Positions 17,972 through 26,485 of a DNA stretch of 64,000 nucleotides are shown here, in pieces. The position numbers and the translations under genes were made by a program. Origin of the DNA: Pradoshia sp. D12 (GTDB taxonomy: Bacteria; Bacillota; Bacilli; Bacillales; Pradoshiaceae); contig NZ_CP044545.1 in NCBI RefSeq assembly GCF_008935075.1, forward strand, positions 2,073,501 through 2,137,500. Direction: 5' to 3'. The notes below the pieces were generated by a model. That model ran no database searches. It worked only from the letters and a program-made list of their open reading frames with translations, and had not been told where the DNA came from. Within the stretch, counting starts at the first letter, position 1. Each line of letters opens with the position of its first letter.

Positions 17972-19033
17972 TTAAGTTGCAGGCAGTTCATCTCCATTAT
18001 ATTCATCTTTAATTTCTCCGACGATTTCTTCTAGTATGTCTTCCATCGTGACCAAGCCGGCTATAGTGCCTTTTTCATCTACAACGATTGCCATGTGCAT
18101 CCGACTCTGCTGCATTTTTAATAATACATCCTTGATATGAGTAGTTGATTTCAAACGCGGCATATCATGAATAAAATCCTGAATTGGTCTTTCACGTCCA
18201 GCTGCTATATTTGTTAGCATTTCTTTTGTGTTAATAAATCCAACCAGAAGATCTTTATCGCTATTTTCCGTAACAGGGTAGCGGGTATATTCATAGCGAT
18301 CAAGCGTTTCAAGAATTTCTTCAAGAGACATTTGCTTATCCAAAGTGACAATTTGATTTCTTGGAATCATAATATCTTTTAAAATACGTTCATCAAATGC
18401 AAAGATGTTCTCTAGATAAGCCAGTTCAGTTTGATTAATCTCTCCACTCTCATAACTTTGAGTGACAATTAGTTTCAATTCTTCCTCCGAATGGACTGTA
18501 TCATGTCCAGCAGGCTGTACACCAAAAATTCGAAGGATATATTGTGCAGAACCATTTAATGCATTAATAAAAGGTTTTGTAACTCTTCCGAACCAATATA
18601 GTGGCGGCGATAAAAGCAAGGATAATCTTTCTGCAAATTGGATAGCCAATGTTTTAGGAGCAAGTTCACCTATAACAACATGTAAGAACGTAACGATGCT
18701 AAGAGCGATTACATAGGACAGGACAGTAGATACTGATTCTGATATTCCCCATTCATCAAATACAGGATGGAGCATTTTTTCGACTGTTGGTTCCCCCAAC
18801 GCACCTAATATTAATCCTGTAACCGTAATACCCAACTGACATGCTGACAGGTAATAGTCTAGATTTTCTGCAACTTTTTTGGCAAGAACCGCCTTTTTGT
18901 TGCCTTCAGAAATCAATTGTTCAATTCTGGACATCCTTACTTTCAAAATGGCAAATTCAGCACCAACAAAGAATGCAGTGAGCCCAATAAATATAGCTAC
19001 TAAAAATAAATTTAATGCGATTGATCCGTCCAA
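17972..19033 (-). CDS. Hemolysin/CNNM-family membrane protein with CBS pair, short form
   Basis: This 353-residue protein of the CorC/CNNM (TlyC, YrkA/YugS-like) family is implicated in divalent cation, mainly Mg2+, transport or efflux. The DUF21 part has about four membrane segments (residues 5-135), including GAEFAILKVRMSRIEQLI and [20 protein letters not shown]. Two CBS domains follow (about 215-340), including [12 protein letters not shown]. The protein ends at that point. The usual CorC_HlyC C-terminal domain of about 80 residues, present in the neighbouring paralogue, is missing. Translation starts at TTG after GGGGG. It is probably co-transcribed with the full-length paralogue 73 bases upstream. 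Confidence 0.88.
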   Translation of the reverse strand: MDGSIALNLFLVAIFIGLTAFFVGAEFAILKVRMSRIEQLISEGNKKAVLAKKVAENLDYYLSACQLGITVTGLILGALGEPTVEKMLHPVFDEWGISESVSTVLSYVIALSIVTFLHVVIGELAPKTLAIQFAERLSLLLSPPLYWFGRVTKPFINALNGSAQYILRIFGVQPAGHDTVHSEEELKLIVTQSYESGEINQTELAYLENIFAFDERILKDIMIPRNQIVTLDKQMSLEEILETLDRYEYTRYPVTENSDKDLLVGFINTKEMLTNIAAGRERPIQDFIHDMPRLKSTTHIKDVLLKMQQSRMHMAIVVDEKGTIAGLVTMEDILEEIVGEIKDEYNGDELPAT

Positions 19034-19066
19034 TTATTTCCCCCTTAAAGGGGGATTCACCTCCAA
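19034..19066 (-). promoter_or_regulatory. Hairpin leader masking the RBS of the short CNNM gene
   Basis: A palindrome CCCCCTTAAAGGGGG (19040-19054) contains, in its 3' arm, the GGGGG that serves as RBS for the TTG start. A second RBS-like GGAGGT lies just 5' of it. The same arrangement precedes the upstream paralogue, so it is probably a functional translational control element. Confidence 0.5.
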
Positions 19067-19106
19067 GAATAGTAAAAAAATTTGTTGTTCCAATAATTCC
19101 TTTTGA

Positions 19107-20414
19107 TTATTTCTTAACCTTTTGAGTAAACAATACTTGTTTAATTTGGTGGTTATCCATTTCCTTGACAGTCCATAGATGCTTACCATGCTCCAATGAA
19201 TCTCCATTTTGAACAGTATCAATTTTTTGATATTGGATCCAGCCTCCGACTGTATCTATATCTTCACTGTCCTCAAACTCGAGACCAAACAATTCCTCCA
19301 TCTCACTCAAAAGGACTCGTCCATTAATCATATATTGGTTTTCTCCGACTTTACGGATATCGGCCACTTCATCAGCGTCAAACTCATCGCGGATCTCTCC
19401 TACAATTTCTTCCAGAACATCTTCCATCGTAAGAATACCTGAAGTGCCTCCGTATTCATCAATGACTAAAGCCATGTGTACCCGTTCCTGTTGCATTTTC
19501 AACAGTGCATCCTGTATATGGGTGGCTTCAAGAACATAAGGCAAGTCTCTAACAAATTCTTCAAGTTTACGTTCTCTTTTGGCAGCAATATGGGTCAGCA
19601 TTTTTTTCACATTCACTACACCGACAATCTTGTCTTTATCCCCATCTTCAACAACCGGATAACGTGTGTAGTTATGTTCATCAATAATACTCACGATTTC
19701 ATCATAATTCATATTCAAATCAAGTGTAACCAATTCAGTTCTTGGAACCATTATATCCTTGGCTACACGTTCATCAAACGAAAACACGTTTTCCATGTAT
19801 TCCAATTCCGTTTGATCAATTTCCCCGCCCTGGTAGCTTTGGGTCATAATAATCTTTAGTTCTTCCTCAGAATATGCCTCTTCATGTCCAGCAGGTTTGA
19901 CTCCAAATGCACGAAGAATGACCCTCGATGTCCCATTTAAAGCTTTAATGAATGGTGACAGCACTCTGCCAAACCAATATAAAGGCGGCGCAAGCATTAG
20001 TGTGAGTTTTTCGGCAAATTGGATCGCAAGCGTTTTTGGTGCCATTTCCCCCACTACAACATGCAAGAAAGTAACCAGTATAAATGCAATCGCATAGGAC
20101 AATGCTGATGCAACAGCATCAGACACATTAAAAAGATTAAACAAAGGATACAATAGACCTTCCACCGCTGGTTTACCCAGTGCACCAAGTCCTAAAGTGG
20201 TTACGGTAATACCAAGCTGACAGGCAGAAAGATAGTAATCGAGGTCACTTGCTACTTTTTTCGCAAGCACTGCTTTTTTGTTTCCTTCTGAAATTAATTG
20301 ATCAATACGGGACATCCGAATTTTCACTACCGCAAACTCAGATGCTACAAAGAACCCTGAGGCTCCTATTAGTACTACAAGTAAAACAAGATTGATTATC
20401 GTGGTTATGTCCAA
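19107..20414 (-). CDS. Hemolysin/CNNM-family membrane protein with CBS pair and CorC domain
   Basis: This is the full-length 435-residue paralogue of the next gene. It has an N-terminal DUF21 transmembrane domain ([22 protein letters not shown] and [20 protein letters not shown]), two CBS domains (about residues 210-335), and a C-terminal CorC_HlyC domain from about 350 ([28 protein letters not shown]). Family members act in Mg2+ or other divalent cation homeostasis. The start is TTG, with GAGGG six bases before it inside a hairpin. The shared domain order and strong similarity with the downstream gene show a tandem duplication. Confidence 0.92.
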   Translation of the reverse strand: MDITTIINLVLLVVLIGASGFFVASEFAVVKIRMSRIDQLISEGNKKAVLAKKVASDLDYYLSACQLGITVTTLGLGALGKPAVEGLLYPLFNLFNVSDAVASALSYAIAFILVTFLHVVVGEMAPKTLAIQFAEKLTLMLAPPLYWFGRVLSPFIKALNGTSRVILRAFGVKPAGHEEAYSEEELKIIMTQSYQGGEIDQTELEYMENVFSFDERVAKDIMVPRTELVTLDLNMNYDEIVSIIDEHNYTRYPVVEDGDKDKIVGVVNVKKMLTHIAAKRERKLEEFVRDLPYVLEATHIQDALLKMQQERVHMALVIDEYGGTSGILTMEDVLEEIVGEIRDEFDADEVADIRKVGENQYMINGRVLLSEMEELFGLEFEDSEDIDTVGGWIQYQKIDTVQNGDSLEHGKHLWTVKEMDNHQIKQVLFTQKVKK

Positions 20415-20446
20415 TTATTTCCCTCTTAAGAGGGATTCACCTCCAA
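20415..20446 (-). promoter_or_regulatory. Hairpin leader masking the RBS of the full-length CNNM gene
   Basis: A perfect palindrome CCCTCTTAAGAGGG (20421-20434) includes the GAGGG RBS of the TTG start, and GGAGGTG lies just upstream. Compared with the leader at 19034-19066, loop-side bases differ while pairing is kept. Confidence 0.5.
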
Positions 20447-21232
20447 ATTATTTTTAAAAATTTTTACTAGTTTCATAGTTTTTTACGTTTTGTTATTAGT
20501 TTTGGTTACATCCTTATAATCTCTAAATACTCTTCTGCATGCAAAAGACCAAACCGAGAATGTTATATGCTCTCAAATTGGGTGAAAATATAATTAAAAG
20601 TAGAAATTAATCGTTATCCTTCCTTACCATGGTAGGACACGATTCAAGAAGAGTTAAGCGGAAGATCCTTCTCTATTGAAAAACATCTTTAAAAGGAGTC
20701 TGTTGCATTGGATTATCATTCTAAGCCTTTCACCTTCTATCAAGTAAGCCTCCTTGAATAATATAGTTAGGAAAAACTATAACATAAAACTAATGATAAT
20801 ATAAAATGAAACCACTTATGAATATAATAAACCTCATCTAAAAGTTCAAAAAACTTTCACATATTTTATTAAAATAACATCCTTTGAGTACTAAACAATC
20901 CTAATAAAAAGGCAATAAACCTTTATTTGTTTATAATTTAGATAATCCTATAAAAATATCCATTTCAAAATTATTATTGGGTTTATAGTTTTTTGTATAC
21001 GTAAATGCAAATATATAACTCTACAGAATCTTTAGCAGCACTCTAAAAATATTTTTATACTGTGTAGATGTAAACTCTAGGTCTAAACAATCCACCCTTA
21101 TATATAGTATTCTTATCAGTCGGTTTAATTTCGAAGTTTTTTTAAAAATAAAGGATTTACTTGTGTTACTACCGAATTAAACAATAATATACCTGAAGTC
21201 AATGTATATATTTTATATAAGCGAGGTTGAAG
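20447..21232. other. Long AT-rich divergent intergenic with possible leader ORF
   Basis: This 786-base stretch separates the minus-strand CNNM operon from the plus-strand STAS gene. On the minus strand, AAGGAGG at 20749-20755 precedes a TTG-started frame of 29 codons (20654-20743), MIEGERLRMIIQ... to EGSSA. It might be a leader peptide of the CNNM operon. A palindrome TACCATGGTA (20626-20635) lies after it. The part from 20800 to 21200 is very AT-rich, with no recognisable riboswitch. Confidence 0.4.
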
Positions 21233-21721
21233 ATGGAGACTAACGAAAAAGAATTACTTCTTAAGCAAATAAATGATTTAACCGAGAAAGTCAGGGAGTT
21301 GGAAGCTAAGGACCGTAAAGTTTCAGTCCCGATGATCGCTTCCATCATACCCGACACATTACTTGTTCCTTTAACTTTTGATGTTTCAGTAGCCTACTTT
21401 GATCAGGTTATTCAAATCATATTAAATTATGTAAACAACTCAGAAATCGATTCCATTGTACTTGATTTTTCCGGTTTCGTTCTAAAAGATTGTGATAATT
21501 TAGAACTGATGGGTGAGAATATAGGAAACTTAATATCCTCCTTAAAAGTGATGGGAATACAAGTCCTTGTTGTAGGATTATCACCAGAATTTGTAAAAGA
21601 CTTAGTCTCTTCCCAATTACCTTTTACCAATTCACTACATGCATTCTCAACCTTTAAAACAGCACTGGAATGTTTAATGAAAGAAAAGGGTCTTATTATG
21701 GTAAAGGAATCACTGAAATAG
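21233..21721 (+). CDS. STAS-domain protein, RsbR/RsbS-like
   Basis: The 162-residue protein has an N-terminal charged helix of likely coiled-coil character (NEKELLLKQINDLTEKVRELEAKD). A STAS domain (about residues 35-150) follows, with MIASIIPDTLLVPLTFDVS, SIVLDFSGFVLKD and LKVMGIQVLVVGLSPEFVKDL. In stressosome proteins of the RsbR/RsbS family, the residue equivalent to the Ser of DFSG is phosphorylated by the RsbT kinase. This protein lacks the N-terminal globin-like sensor domain of RsbR. The ATG at 21233 has GAGG six bases before it; the frame also opens at TTG six bases earlier. No partner kinase or phosphatase is adjacent. Role in stress signalling is inferred from the domain only. Confidence 0.75.
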   Translation: METNEKELLLKQINDLTEKVRELEAKDRKVSVPMIASIIPDTLLVPLTFDVSVAYFDQVIQIILNYVNNSEIDSIVLDFSGFVLKDCDNLELMGENIGNLISSLKVMGIQVLVVGLSPEFVKDLVSSQLPFTNSLHAFSTFKTALECLMKEKGLIMVKESLK

Positions 21722-21867
21722 ATCGAGATTTCAGTGATATGGAATTTAACACCCTATAACATTTTCCGTAATAAACAAAATCATATTTATTAATTTAGAA
21801 TATTAATTGGTTAATAAAGTTGACCTTTAGTAATAAAATTATTATAATTATAAAGTATCTTACATAA

Positions 21868-21941
21868 GTCCCAGTAGCTCAGCAGGATAGAGCAACAGTT
21901 TCCTAAACTGTAGGTCGGAGGTTCGAATCCTCTCTGGGACG
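21868..21941 (+). tRNA. tRNA-Arg (anticodon CCT)
   Basis: The cloverleaf is complete. Acceptor GTCCCAG pairs with CTGGGAC. The D-arm is GCTC...GAGC. The anticodon stem ACAGT/ACTGT encloses loop TTCCTAA with anticodon CCT, reading AGG. The T-arm is GGAGG-TTCGAAT-CCTCT. No CCA is encoded, and the discriminator base is G. A terminator follows five bases later, so it is a single-gene unit. tRNA 3' ends are common integration sites, and the next 2 kb are accessory-looking. Confidence 0.96.
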
Positions 21942-21946
21942 TACGA

Positions 21947-21976
21947 AAAGCCTTGATTTATCAAGGCTTTTTTTTG
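21947..21976 (+). terminator. Terminator of the tRNA-Arg gene
   Basis: AAAAGCCTTGA and TCAAGGCTTTT pair around a three-base loop and are followed by a run of T. Confidence 0.92.
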
Positions 21977-22312
21977 TGTGTAAAGTAGCTGTCTAACGTT
22001 TGCCGATAATCTGCCGAAAACAATAGATGAGATTATACATTTTGAAATATTTCTAGTGGTGTCCCAATGTCGGTTGGTCGGGCAGCCCCCCAACTTATTA
22101 CTTTTATGCTTACATATATAAGTAGGTACATTTCCTTCAAATTTCTCGCTATTATAAAAAACAAAGTTCATATTCATCACTTTTATTTACATCCTTCTTG
22201 AAGAAATTCTGGAAATAGGACCATGCTGCATGAATTTTTCGTTATTTAATTTAGCAGAACATAAATTTACATATTTGAATACGATGGTGTATGACTAAAA
22301 CCACAAATTAAG
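21977..22312. other. 336-base stretch after the tRNA, no intact gene
   Basis: I looked here for an integrase or attachment-site repeat and found neither. The minus-strand frame that runs through the tRNA is a typical tRNA shadow. A GC-richer patch at about 22060-22100 stands out from the AT-rich surroundings but encodes nothing I recognise. Confidence 0.45.
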
Positions 22313-22915
22313 TTGGTGATTCAAATAGAAACCAAAACACAGATTACAACAGGTGCAATGTGGGTAGGCGCGTTTGGCAGAATTGTAACTGCTATTGGGA
22401 ATACACCACCTATATCACTCGATAATAAGGCCTCATCTGATATCAATTTAATTGGTTACAATCTTCAGCTTGCGGCTACGACAGTCCTGGTTGACACTGA
22501 GAGCGTCCTGACACTAAATAAAGTTGGTAATATAATTCAGGCGGGCGGCTTGTCTGCGGAAGTGGCCGGTTATATCCTTCCATTTAGTGATTCAAATGCA
22601 CAACAAACCGTATTCAATATAGGAAATGAAGGACAAGCATTGGGCACGGTTTTGTCTTTTATGTATTCATTGGAAAGAATCACTAAACTTGCTAATCTAT
22701 ATAATGCATTCGGAGGTTTGTTACAAACCATTGGGATTAATATGTTAGTAATAGCGGGATTTTTACCATCAACCAGTCTTAAGAGACAGCAATTCAATTC
22801 CATAGGCAGCTGGATACAAGCTATTGGTGCTATCATCCAAGCAATCGCTCAAACAATAAGTGAGTCGGATCTTTCCAAATTTCAAACCGTTAATTCAGTT
22901 GTATACTATAAATAG
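22313..22915 (+). CDS. Repetitive protein with six GxxxQxxG-type motifs (DUF6944-like)
   Basis: The 200-residue protein is built from weak repeats of 24-32 residues, each centred on G-x-x-x-Q-x-x-G/A. The clearest copies are GNIIQAGG (about residue 72), GNEGQALG (104), GGLLQTIG (134) and GSWIQAIG (165), with earlier versions near 22 and 48. The motifs lie in hydrophobic or amphipathic helices with no clear signal peptide. This resembles the DUF6944 'repetitive protein' family known only from Bacillus genomes; function is unknown. The start is uncertain: TTG at 22313 or GTG at 22316, with no good RBS. It heads a cluster with two other proteins carrying the same motif and ends before a terminator. 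Confidence 0.65.
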   Translation: MVIQIETKTQITTGAMWVGAFGRIVTAIGNTPPISLDNKASSDINLIGYNLQLAATTVLVDTESVLTLNKVGNIIQAGGLSAEVAGYILPFSDSNAQQTVFNIGNEGQALGTVLSFMYSLERITKLANLYNAFGGLLQTIGINMLVIAGFLPSTSLKRQQFNSIGSWIQAIGAIIQAIAQTISESDLSKFQTVNSVVYYK

Positions 22916-22940
22916 ATAAAATTGCATTTCTTTATAAATA

Positions 22941-22988
22941 GAGGCGTTCCAAAAAGTCATGTTGACGATTTATTGGAACTCCTTTTTT
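22941..22988 (+). terminator. Terminator after the first repetitive gene
   Basis: GAG(GC)GTTCCAA and TTGGAAC(TC) pair across a longer loop with an inner GTCA/TGAC arm and are followed by T6. Confidence 0.7.
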
Positions 22989-23136
22989 ATTTGGTGGAAT
23001 ATTACAATTCATATATTAATCATTTGAAAAAAGACATCTGTAATCACAATGGCATCCAGATTATATACTCTTGGAACTTCTTTAATCTTTGGGCATATAT
23101 TGTTTAACTTACTTTATAGATCAAAGGGGAAAAGAT

Positions 23137-23553
23137 ATGGCAAACACTATAAAACAATATGGGCATGCTCTTCAATTAGCCGGCGGTAACTTAGTCTATA
23201 TATCAAATAAAATCTATCCACAGTTTGCTGATAATGGTTTAATCATAAACCCAGAACAATACTATATAGATTTAAAAAATGCAGTAAATGTTGCACAGAC
23301 TAGCGTTCTTTGTTTAGAAAATACAATTCCTCCCTCATTTTTAGTCATTGAACATACTCAACTAGTATCATCCTTCCAAGGGATTCTAAATTGCCTAAAC
23401 AACGTATTTAACACTGATAGTATGGATCATTTATTTGAATTAAATGAAATAGAACTTGAGAAAGATTTTTCATCATTAAAAAGAATTCAAGAGGATTTAA
23501 ATCAAACTACATTAAAAGTTATGGAGAAAATCAGGCTACAATCAAGTAGGTGA
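23137..23553 (+). CDS. Unrecognised 138-residue protein with one GxxxQxxG motif
   Basis: I do not recognise this protein. The start ATG at 23137 has AAAGGGG seven bases before it; the frame is open 16 codons further up, without an RBS. The N-terminus (TIKQYGHALQLAGGNLVYIS) carries GHALQLAG, the motif repeated in the gene upstream. The rest is helical and soluble, with a Leu/Val-rich middle (VAQTSVLCLENTIPPSFLVIEH) and an acidic then basic C-terminal helix. It lies six bases before the next gene, so the two are an operon. The shared motif suggests the three products act together. Confidence 0.6.
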   Translation: MANTIKQYGHALQLAGGNLVYISNKIYPQFADNGLIINPEQYYIDLKNAVNVAQTSVLCLENTIPPSFLVIEHTQLVSSFQGILNCLNNVFNTDSMDHLFELNEIELEKDFSSLKRIQEDLNQTTLKVMEKIRLQSSR

Positions 23554-23559
23554 TTAGAG

Positions 23560-24051
23560 TTGATTAAAAAGGACTCAGAGAATCAATTTATCGAATCTTT
23601 GCCTGTTGAATTTGGAGATAAGGTTGATTTATTTGGCCAAATGATTGTCACAATAGGTAACCTTCTTACAGTTCTCGGCATCAGCTTTGAGGCAAGCGAA
23701 GTTGAGGAAATTGAAGAAGAAGAGCAATTAGAAAATACGGCAGATTCTTCTCTTCCCCCTGACCAGGCCAATGAATCCAACTTAGGTTTTATCCTTGCAT
23801 TAATTGGAGCAAGTACTATAACAATTGGTGATTTAGTATCTATTGGCGGTACTTTTCTGGATATAAAACAATCAGAATTAAATGAAAAGAATGAGCAAAC
23901 ATACAGGGAAGAACAAAACAAACAATTTAAAAAAATCGAGAACCAGATTACCCTATTGCAAAATGATGTGAATGCTTTATTTTCGTTAGTTAATTCATTA
24001 AAAAATGAAGTTAGTCATATACAAAATTTTTTATATGCTAGATATAATTAA
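23560..24051 (+). CDS. Unrecognised 163-residue protein with GxxxxxIG motifs and coiled-coil tail
   Basis: The start is TTG, with AGTAGGTG upstream. Two hydrophobic segments, LFGQMIVTIGNLLTVLGISFEA (about residues 24-45) and GFILALIGASTITIGDLVSIGGTF (about 87-110), carry the G-x5-IG pattern of the neighbouring repetitive protein. An acidic linker (EVEEIEEEEQLE) separates them. The last 50 residues (KQFKKIENQITLLQNDVNALFSLVNSL...) form a clear heptad coiled coil, suggesting oligomerisation. No known domain is recognised. Confidence 0.6.
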   Translation: MIKKDSENQFIESLPVEFGDKVDLFGQMIVTIGNLLTVLGISFEASEVEEIEEEEQLENTADSSLPPDQANESNLGFILALIGASTITIGDLVSIGGTFLDIKQSELNEKNEQTYREEQNKQFKKIENQITLLQNDVNALFSLVNSLKNEVSHIQNFLYARYN

Positions 24052-24397
24052 ATGTATTTCCACACGTTTCTTTATCTCAATGGGATATATCCTATATCCT
24101 CACAATCGAATCAGCTATATACTTATCTTTATAATTTCAGATAGTACCATACAATAAGCTCCACATGTTTTTGAGCATAGTTGTGAGTAAATTGCAATTA
24201 ATAGTCTGTGCATATATCCATAAATAATTTTTATATTTCTCATTAATAAAAACGTCCTATAAATGCCTAGGACGTTCCTATTCATTATGCTTCTGCTGAC
24301 TTTCGTTTCGTAAGAACGAATATAAAATATAGTTGGCAAAGCGATTAAATCTTTTTTGCTTGATGACCACACCCTATGAATACTTTGTAGTTATTCG
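24052..24397. other. Stretch with short remnants and a terminator
   Basis: On the minus strand, a 30-codon frame (VVIKQKRFNRFANYILYSFL... ending NESQQKHNE) runs from a GTG near 24368 to a TAG near 24279. It is followed directly by the terminator at 24245-24276. It could be a very short gene or the tail of a lost one. Nothing else is supported. Confidence 0.35.
24245..24276 (-). terminator. Intrinsic terminator
   Basis: AACGTCCTA and TAGGACGTT pair around an eight-base loop. On the minus strand this is followed by TTTTTATT. Confidence 0.8.
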
Positions 24398-24481
24398 TTA
24401 CTCTATTGCTTCACGTTTAATCACCGATTTAATCGCTTTTTCAATTTCAGCGTAGCCCGTACATCGACATATATTCCTTAT
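24398..24481 (-). pseudogene. C-terminal remnant of a 2Fe-2S subunit (XDH/CO-dehydrogenase small-subunit type)
   Basis: The minus-strand frame ending at TAA 24398 reads RNICRCTGYAEIEKAI then KSVIKREAIE. The N-I-C-R-C-T-G-Y segment is the highly conserved second iron-sulfur cluster motif of molybdenum hydroxylase small subunits (xanthine, CO or aldehyde dehydrogenase type), which is followed by a terminal helix exactly like this. Upstream in the same frame the sequence (VPFMNGLAFFYI) no longer resembles the family, so only about 28 codons remain. No large or FAD subunit is nearby. Confidence 0.7.
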
Positions 24482-24588
24482 ATAGAAAAAGGCCAATCCA
24501 TTCATGAATGGCACCCATTTTGTTAAAAATAAACTCATTTTATAATCGCTAACTTAAAACCTACGGAAAAATTTATAATAATTCCCTT

Positions 24589-25677
24589 TTAACTAACACT
24601 CATGATCAAAGCCAAATAGCTTGAAAGGACAAAGAAGATACTAAGCACTAATGTGATCATTGATGAAGCTTTTTTAATAAACGCATAAAATAGCAAGGCT
24701 AAAAATAGAAAAGCAATAGTAATAAGTAAGATACTGATTGAATTTACACTCATCTGAACATCCATTCCTGAATAATACTGACCTTGATAAAAGAGTTCGA
24801 ATAGAAAAGATAATCCTTCATGTTCCAATGTACCTGCACTTGGCGGTGATTGCTGGCTCATTGCAGCAGTTGCCGAAAAAATCAGTAGTGCTACTATACT
24901 TTCGGCTTTCACCCAGGGAACTGGATTAAAGGTTTCGTCCTCCCTTAACCTCCGTCGAATGAGTATGCCATTAACGAAAGCGTAGGCAAGCAGCACCATA
25001 ATAAGAATATGTTTTATCAATAAAAATTGTCCATAATCAACCATCCAAGAATTTAGATATTGCGATAGATCTATAACAAATGTCATAAGGACTATTCCTG
25101 AAGCAGCTGTCACTAGGACACAACTAATTGCGATTGGGGTAAACCATCGCAAAAACTGCAGCCAATTCTCTTGATTTTTTGAGAACCAACTTATAACAAA
25201 TAGAATACCAACCCAGACCGTTACAGCAGTAACATGCACAAAATGAGTTAAAAAACCGATGATCTGTTCCGATGTACGTGCATGACTGGACCAAGCAAGG
25301 CCCATAATCAAAAGAATGGTTAAAATACATCCAATCCAAGAGTATTTAGAATCTTCTCTTTGGTGAAATTTAACAATAAACAGGAGTAAAATTAACATCA
25401 CAATAGTTGTAAAAATCCATGCCTTGCCAATTTCGAACGTTAATAGTACCGTTTGTATTCTCCCCTGCCAGTCTACTCTTTGCTGTAAGTTCAAGATTCG
25501 AATGAGTACGGGTGAAAAAGAAAATAATCCAACACCAATGGCAGCTAAGATCATATATTTCTTTCCTACAGATATGCTAGGCCGATGATGGTTTGGAACA
25601 ATGGATAGAATAAAACTGCCCATTAATATGGAAAGACAAAGATATAGGGCAACTTCGCTAAAAATTACAGAGGACAT
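24589..25677 (-). CDS. copD: CopD-family copper-resistance membrane protein
   Basis: This 362-residue polytopic membrane protein has about eight or nine hydrophobic segments. The central part FLTHFVHVTAVTVWVGILFVISWF carries the His-containing segment typical of CopD (PF05425). In B. subtilis the equivalent region is the membrane part of YcnJ, involved in copper uptake. Here CopC and CopD are separate genes, three bases apart, and surely co-transcribed and probably complexed. C-terminal segments (SMITLVLSIFFVLSSYLALIM) complete the membrane domain. The direction of copper movement cannot be told from sequence. Confidence 0.85.
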   Translation of the reverse strand: MSSVIFSEVALYLCLSILMGSFILSIVPNHHRPSISVGKKYMILAAIGVGLFSFSPVLIRILNLQQRVDWQGRIQTVLLTFEIGKAWIFTTIVMLILLLFIVKFHQREDSKYSWIGCILTILLIMGLAWSSHARTSEQIIGFLTHFVHVTAVTVWVGILFVISWFSKNQENWLQFLRWFTPIAISCVLVTAASGIVLMTFVIDLSQYLNSWMVDYGQFLLIKHILIMVLLAYAFVNGILIRRRLREDETFNPVPWVKAESIVALLIFSATAAMSQQSPPSAGTLEHEGLSFLFELFYQGQYYSGMDVQMSVNSISILLITIAFLFLALLFYAFIKKASSMITLVLSIFFVLSSYLALIMSVS

Positions 25678-25680
25678 TGT

Positions 25681-26259
25681 TTATTTTTTTCTCCTTAATG
25701 CAATAAAGGTGATTATAATAGTGACTATTAAAACACCGATAATAATAGGAACGAGATTGGATGATATATCATTTTCTGTTTGATCATTAGCAACATTTTC
25801 ATTCGAATCCTGTTCATTTAAACCATCTTGATTTCCTTCATGATTTTCTACATTTTTACTCACTTGTTCTTCCTCATCGTTATTAGCTAGTGGAGATTCA
25901 GTCTCAGCAATTTTCACCTCGAATGAAAACTCCCCTTCCATTTGATGGCCATCTGCACTAATAATATTCCAATCAACAACATAATTTCCATTTATCAAAC
26001 TAACAGGAATTGTTCCTGTAATTTCAGTGTCCGTGATCGTAATATTTTCAACTGAAACAGCTTGTTCCTTGGAATCCAATAGTTTAAAAGTACTGCCTTG
26101 TTCAATTTTCCCACTAAATATTAATGTTATTTCACGTAACTCTTCTGAAATAACTTCTCCGTCACTAGGTGTAGAACTCTCTAAATGAGAATGCGCAAAA
26201 GCATCAGGTACAAAAGAAACCATTAACAGTACTGCGATGATTAGTATAATTTTCTTCAA
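25681..26259 (-). CDS. copC: CopC-domain copper-binding protein, membrane-anchored
   Basis: The 192-residue exported protein has a signal peptide at 1-22 ending in AFA, so the mature protein begins HSHL. That start, with the later SADGHQMEG, supplies the His and Asp ligands of the Cu(II) site in CopC domains. The beta-sandwich spans about residues 23-115. An acidic, Asn/Glu-rich linker (about 118-160) leads to a C-terminal membrane helix (LVPIIIGVLIVTIIITFIAL) with a basic RRKK end. This is the usual Gram-positive surface-anchored arrangement. It sits directly upstream of copD. Confidence 0.9.
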   Translation of the reverse strand: MKKIILIIAVLLMVSFVPDAFAHSHLESSTPSDGEVISEELREITLIFSGKIEQGSTFKLLDSKEQAVSVENITITDTEITGTIPVSLINGNYVVDWNIISADGHQMEGEFSFEVKIAETESPLANNDEEEQVSKNVENHEGNQDGLNEQDSNENVANDQTENDISSNLVPIIIGVLIVTIIITFIALRRKK

Positions 26260-26485
26260 AACATTTCCCCCTGTTCGTAATTTCTTGAAATCAATTCTAA
26301 TTATTGCAAAGTTTACATGTATCCCAAATAATAAGATAAGCGTATTCAGACTTATTTGTAAATTATAGATTACAATAGGTTTGATAATTTAAGGAACCCC
26401 TCACTATAATATAGGAAATAAAGAAAACAAAGAAGTCATTTACCTTTATTTAGAAGTCACACAATTAACAAGGAGATTATAAACT

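Noticed and set aside
20447-21232. M-box or yybP-ykoY riboswitch before the CNNM operon
   Set aside because: I looked for the conserved blocks of both classes and could not align them.
21860-22180. 106-codon minus-strand frame ending VPERIRTSDLQFRKLLLYPAELLG
   Set aside because: This peptide is the well-known artefact of translating a tRNA gene in reverse; the tRNA-Arg explains it.
21977-22312. Possible integrase remnant or attachment site after tRNA-Arg
   Set aside because: No catalytic Arg-His-Tyr pattern on either strand, and I saw no repeat of the tRNA 3' end in the window.
22922-23107. 61-codon plus-strand frame between two repetitive-protein genes
   Set aside because: It contains the terminator hairpin at 22941-22988, has no RBS, and does not share the cluster motif.
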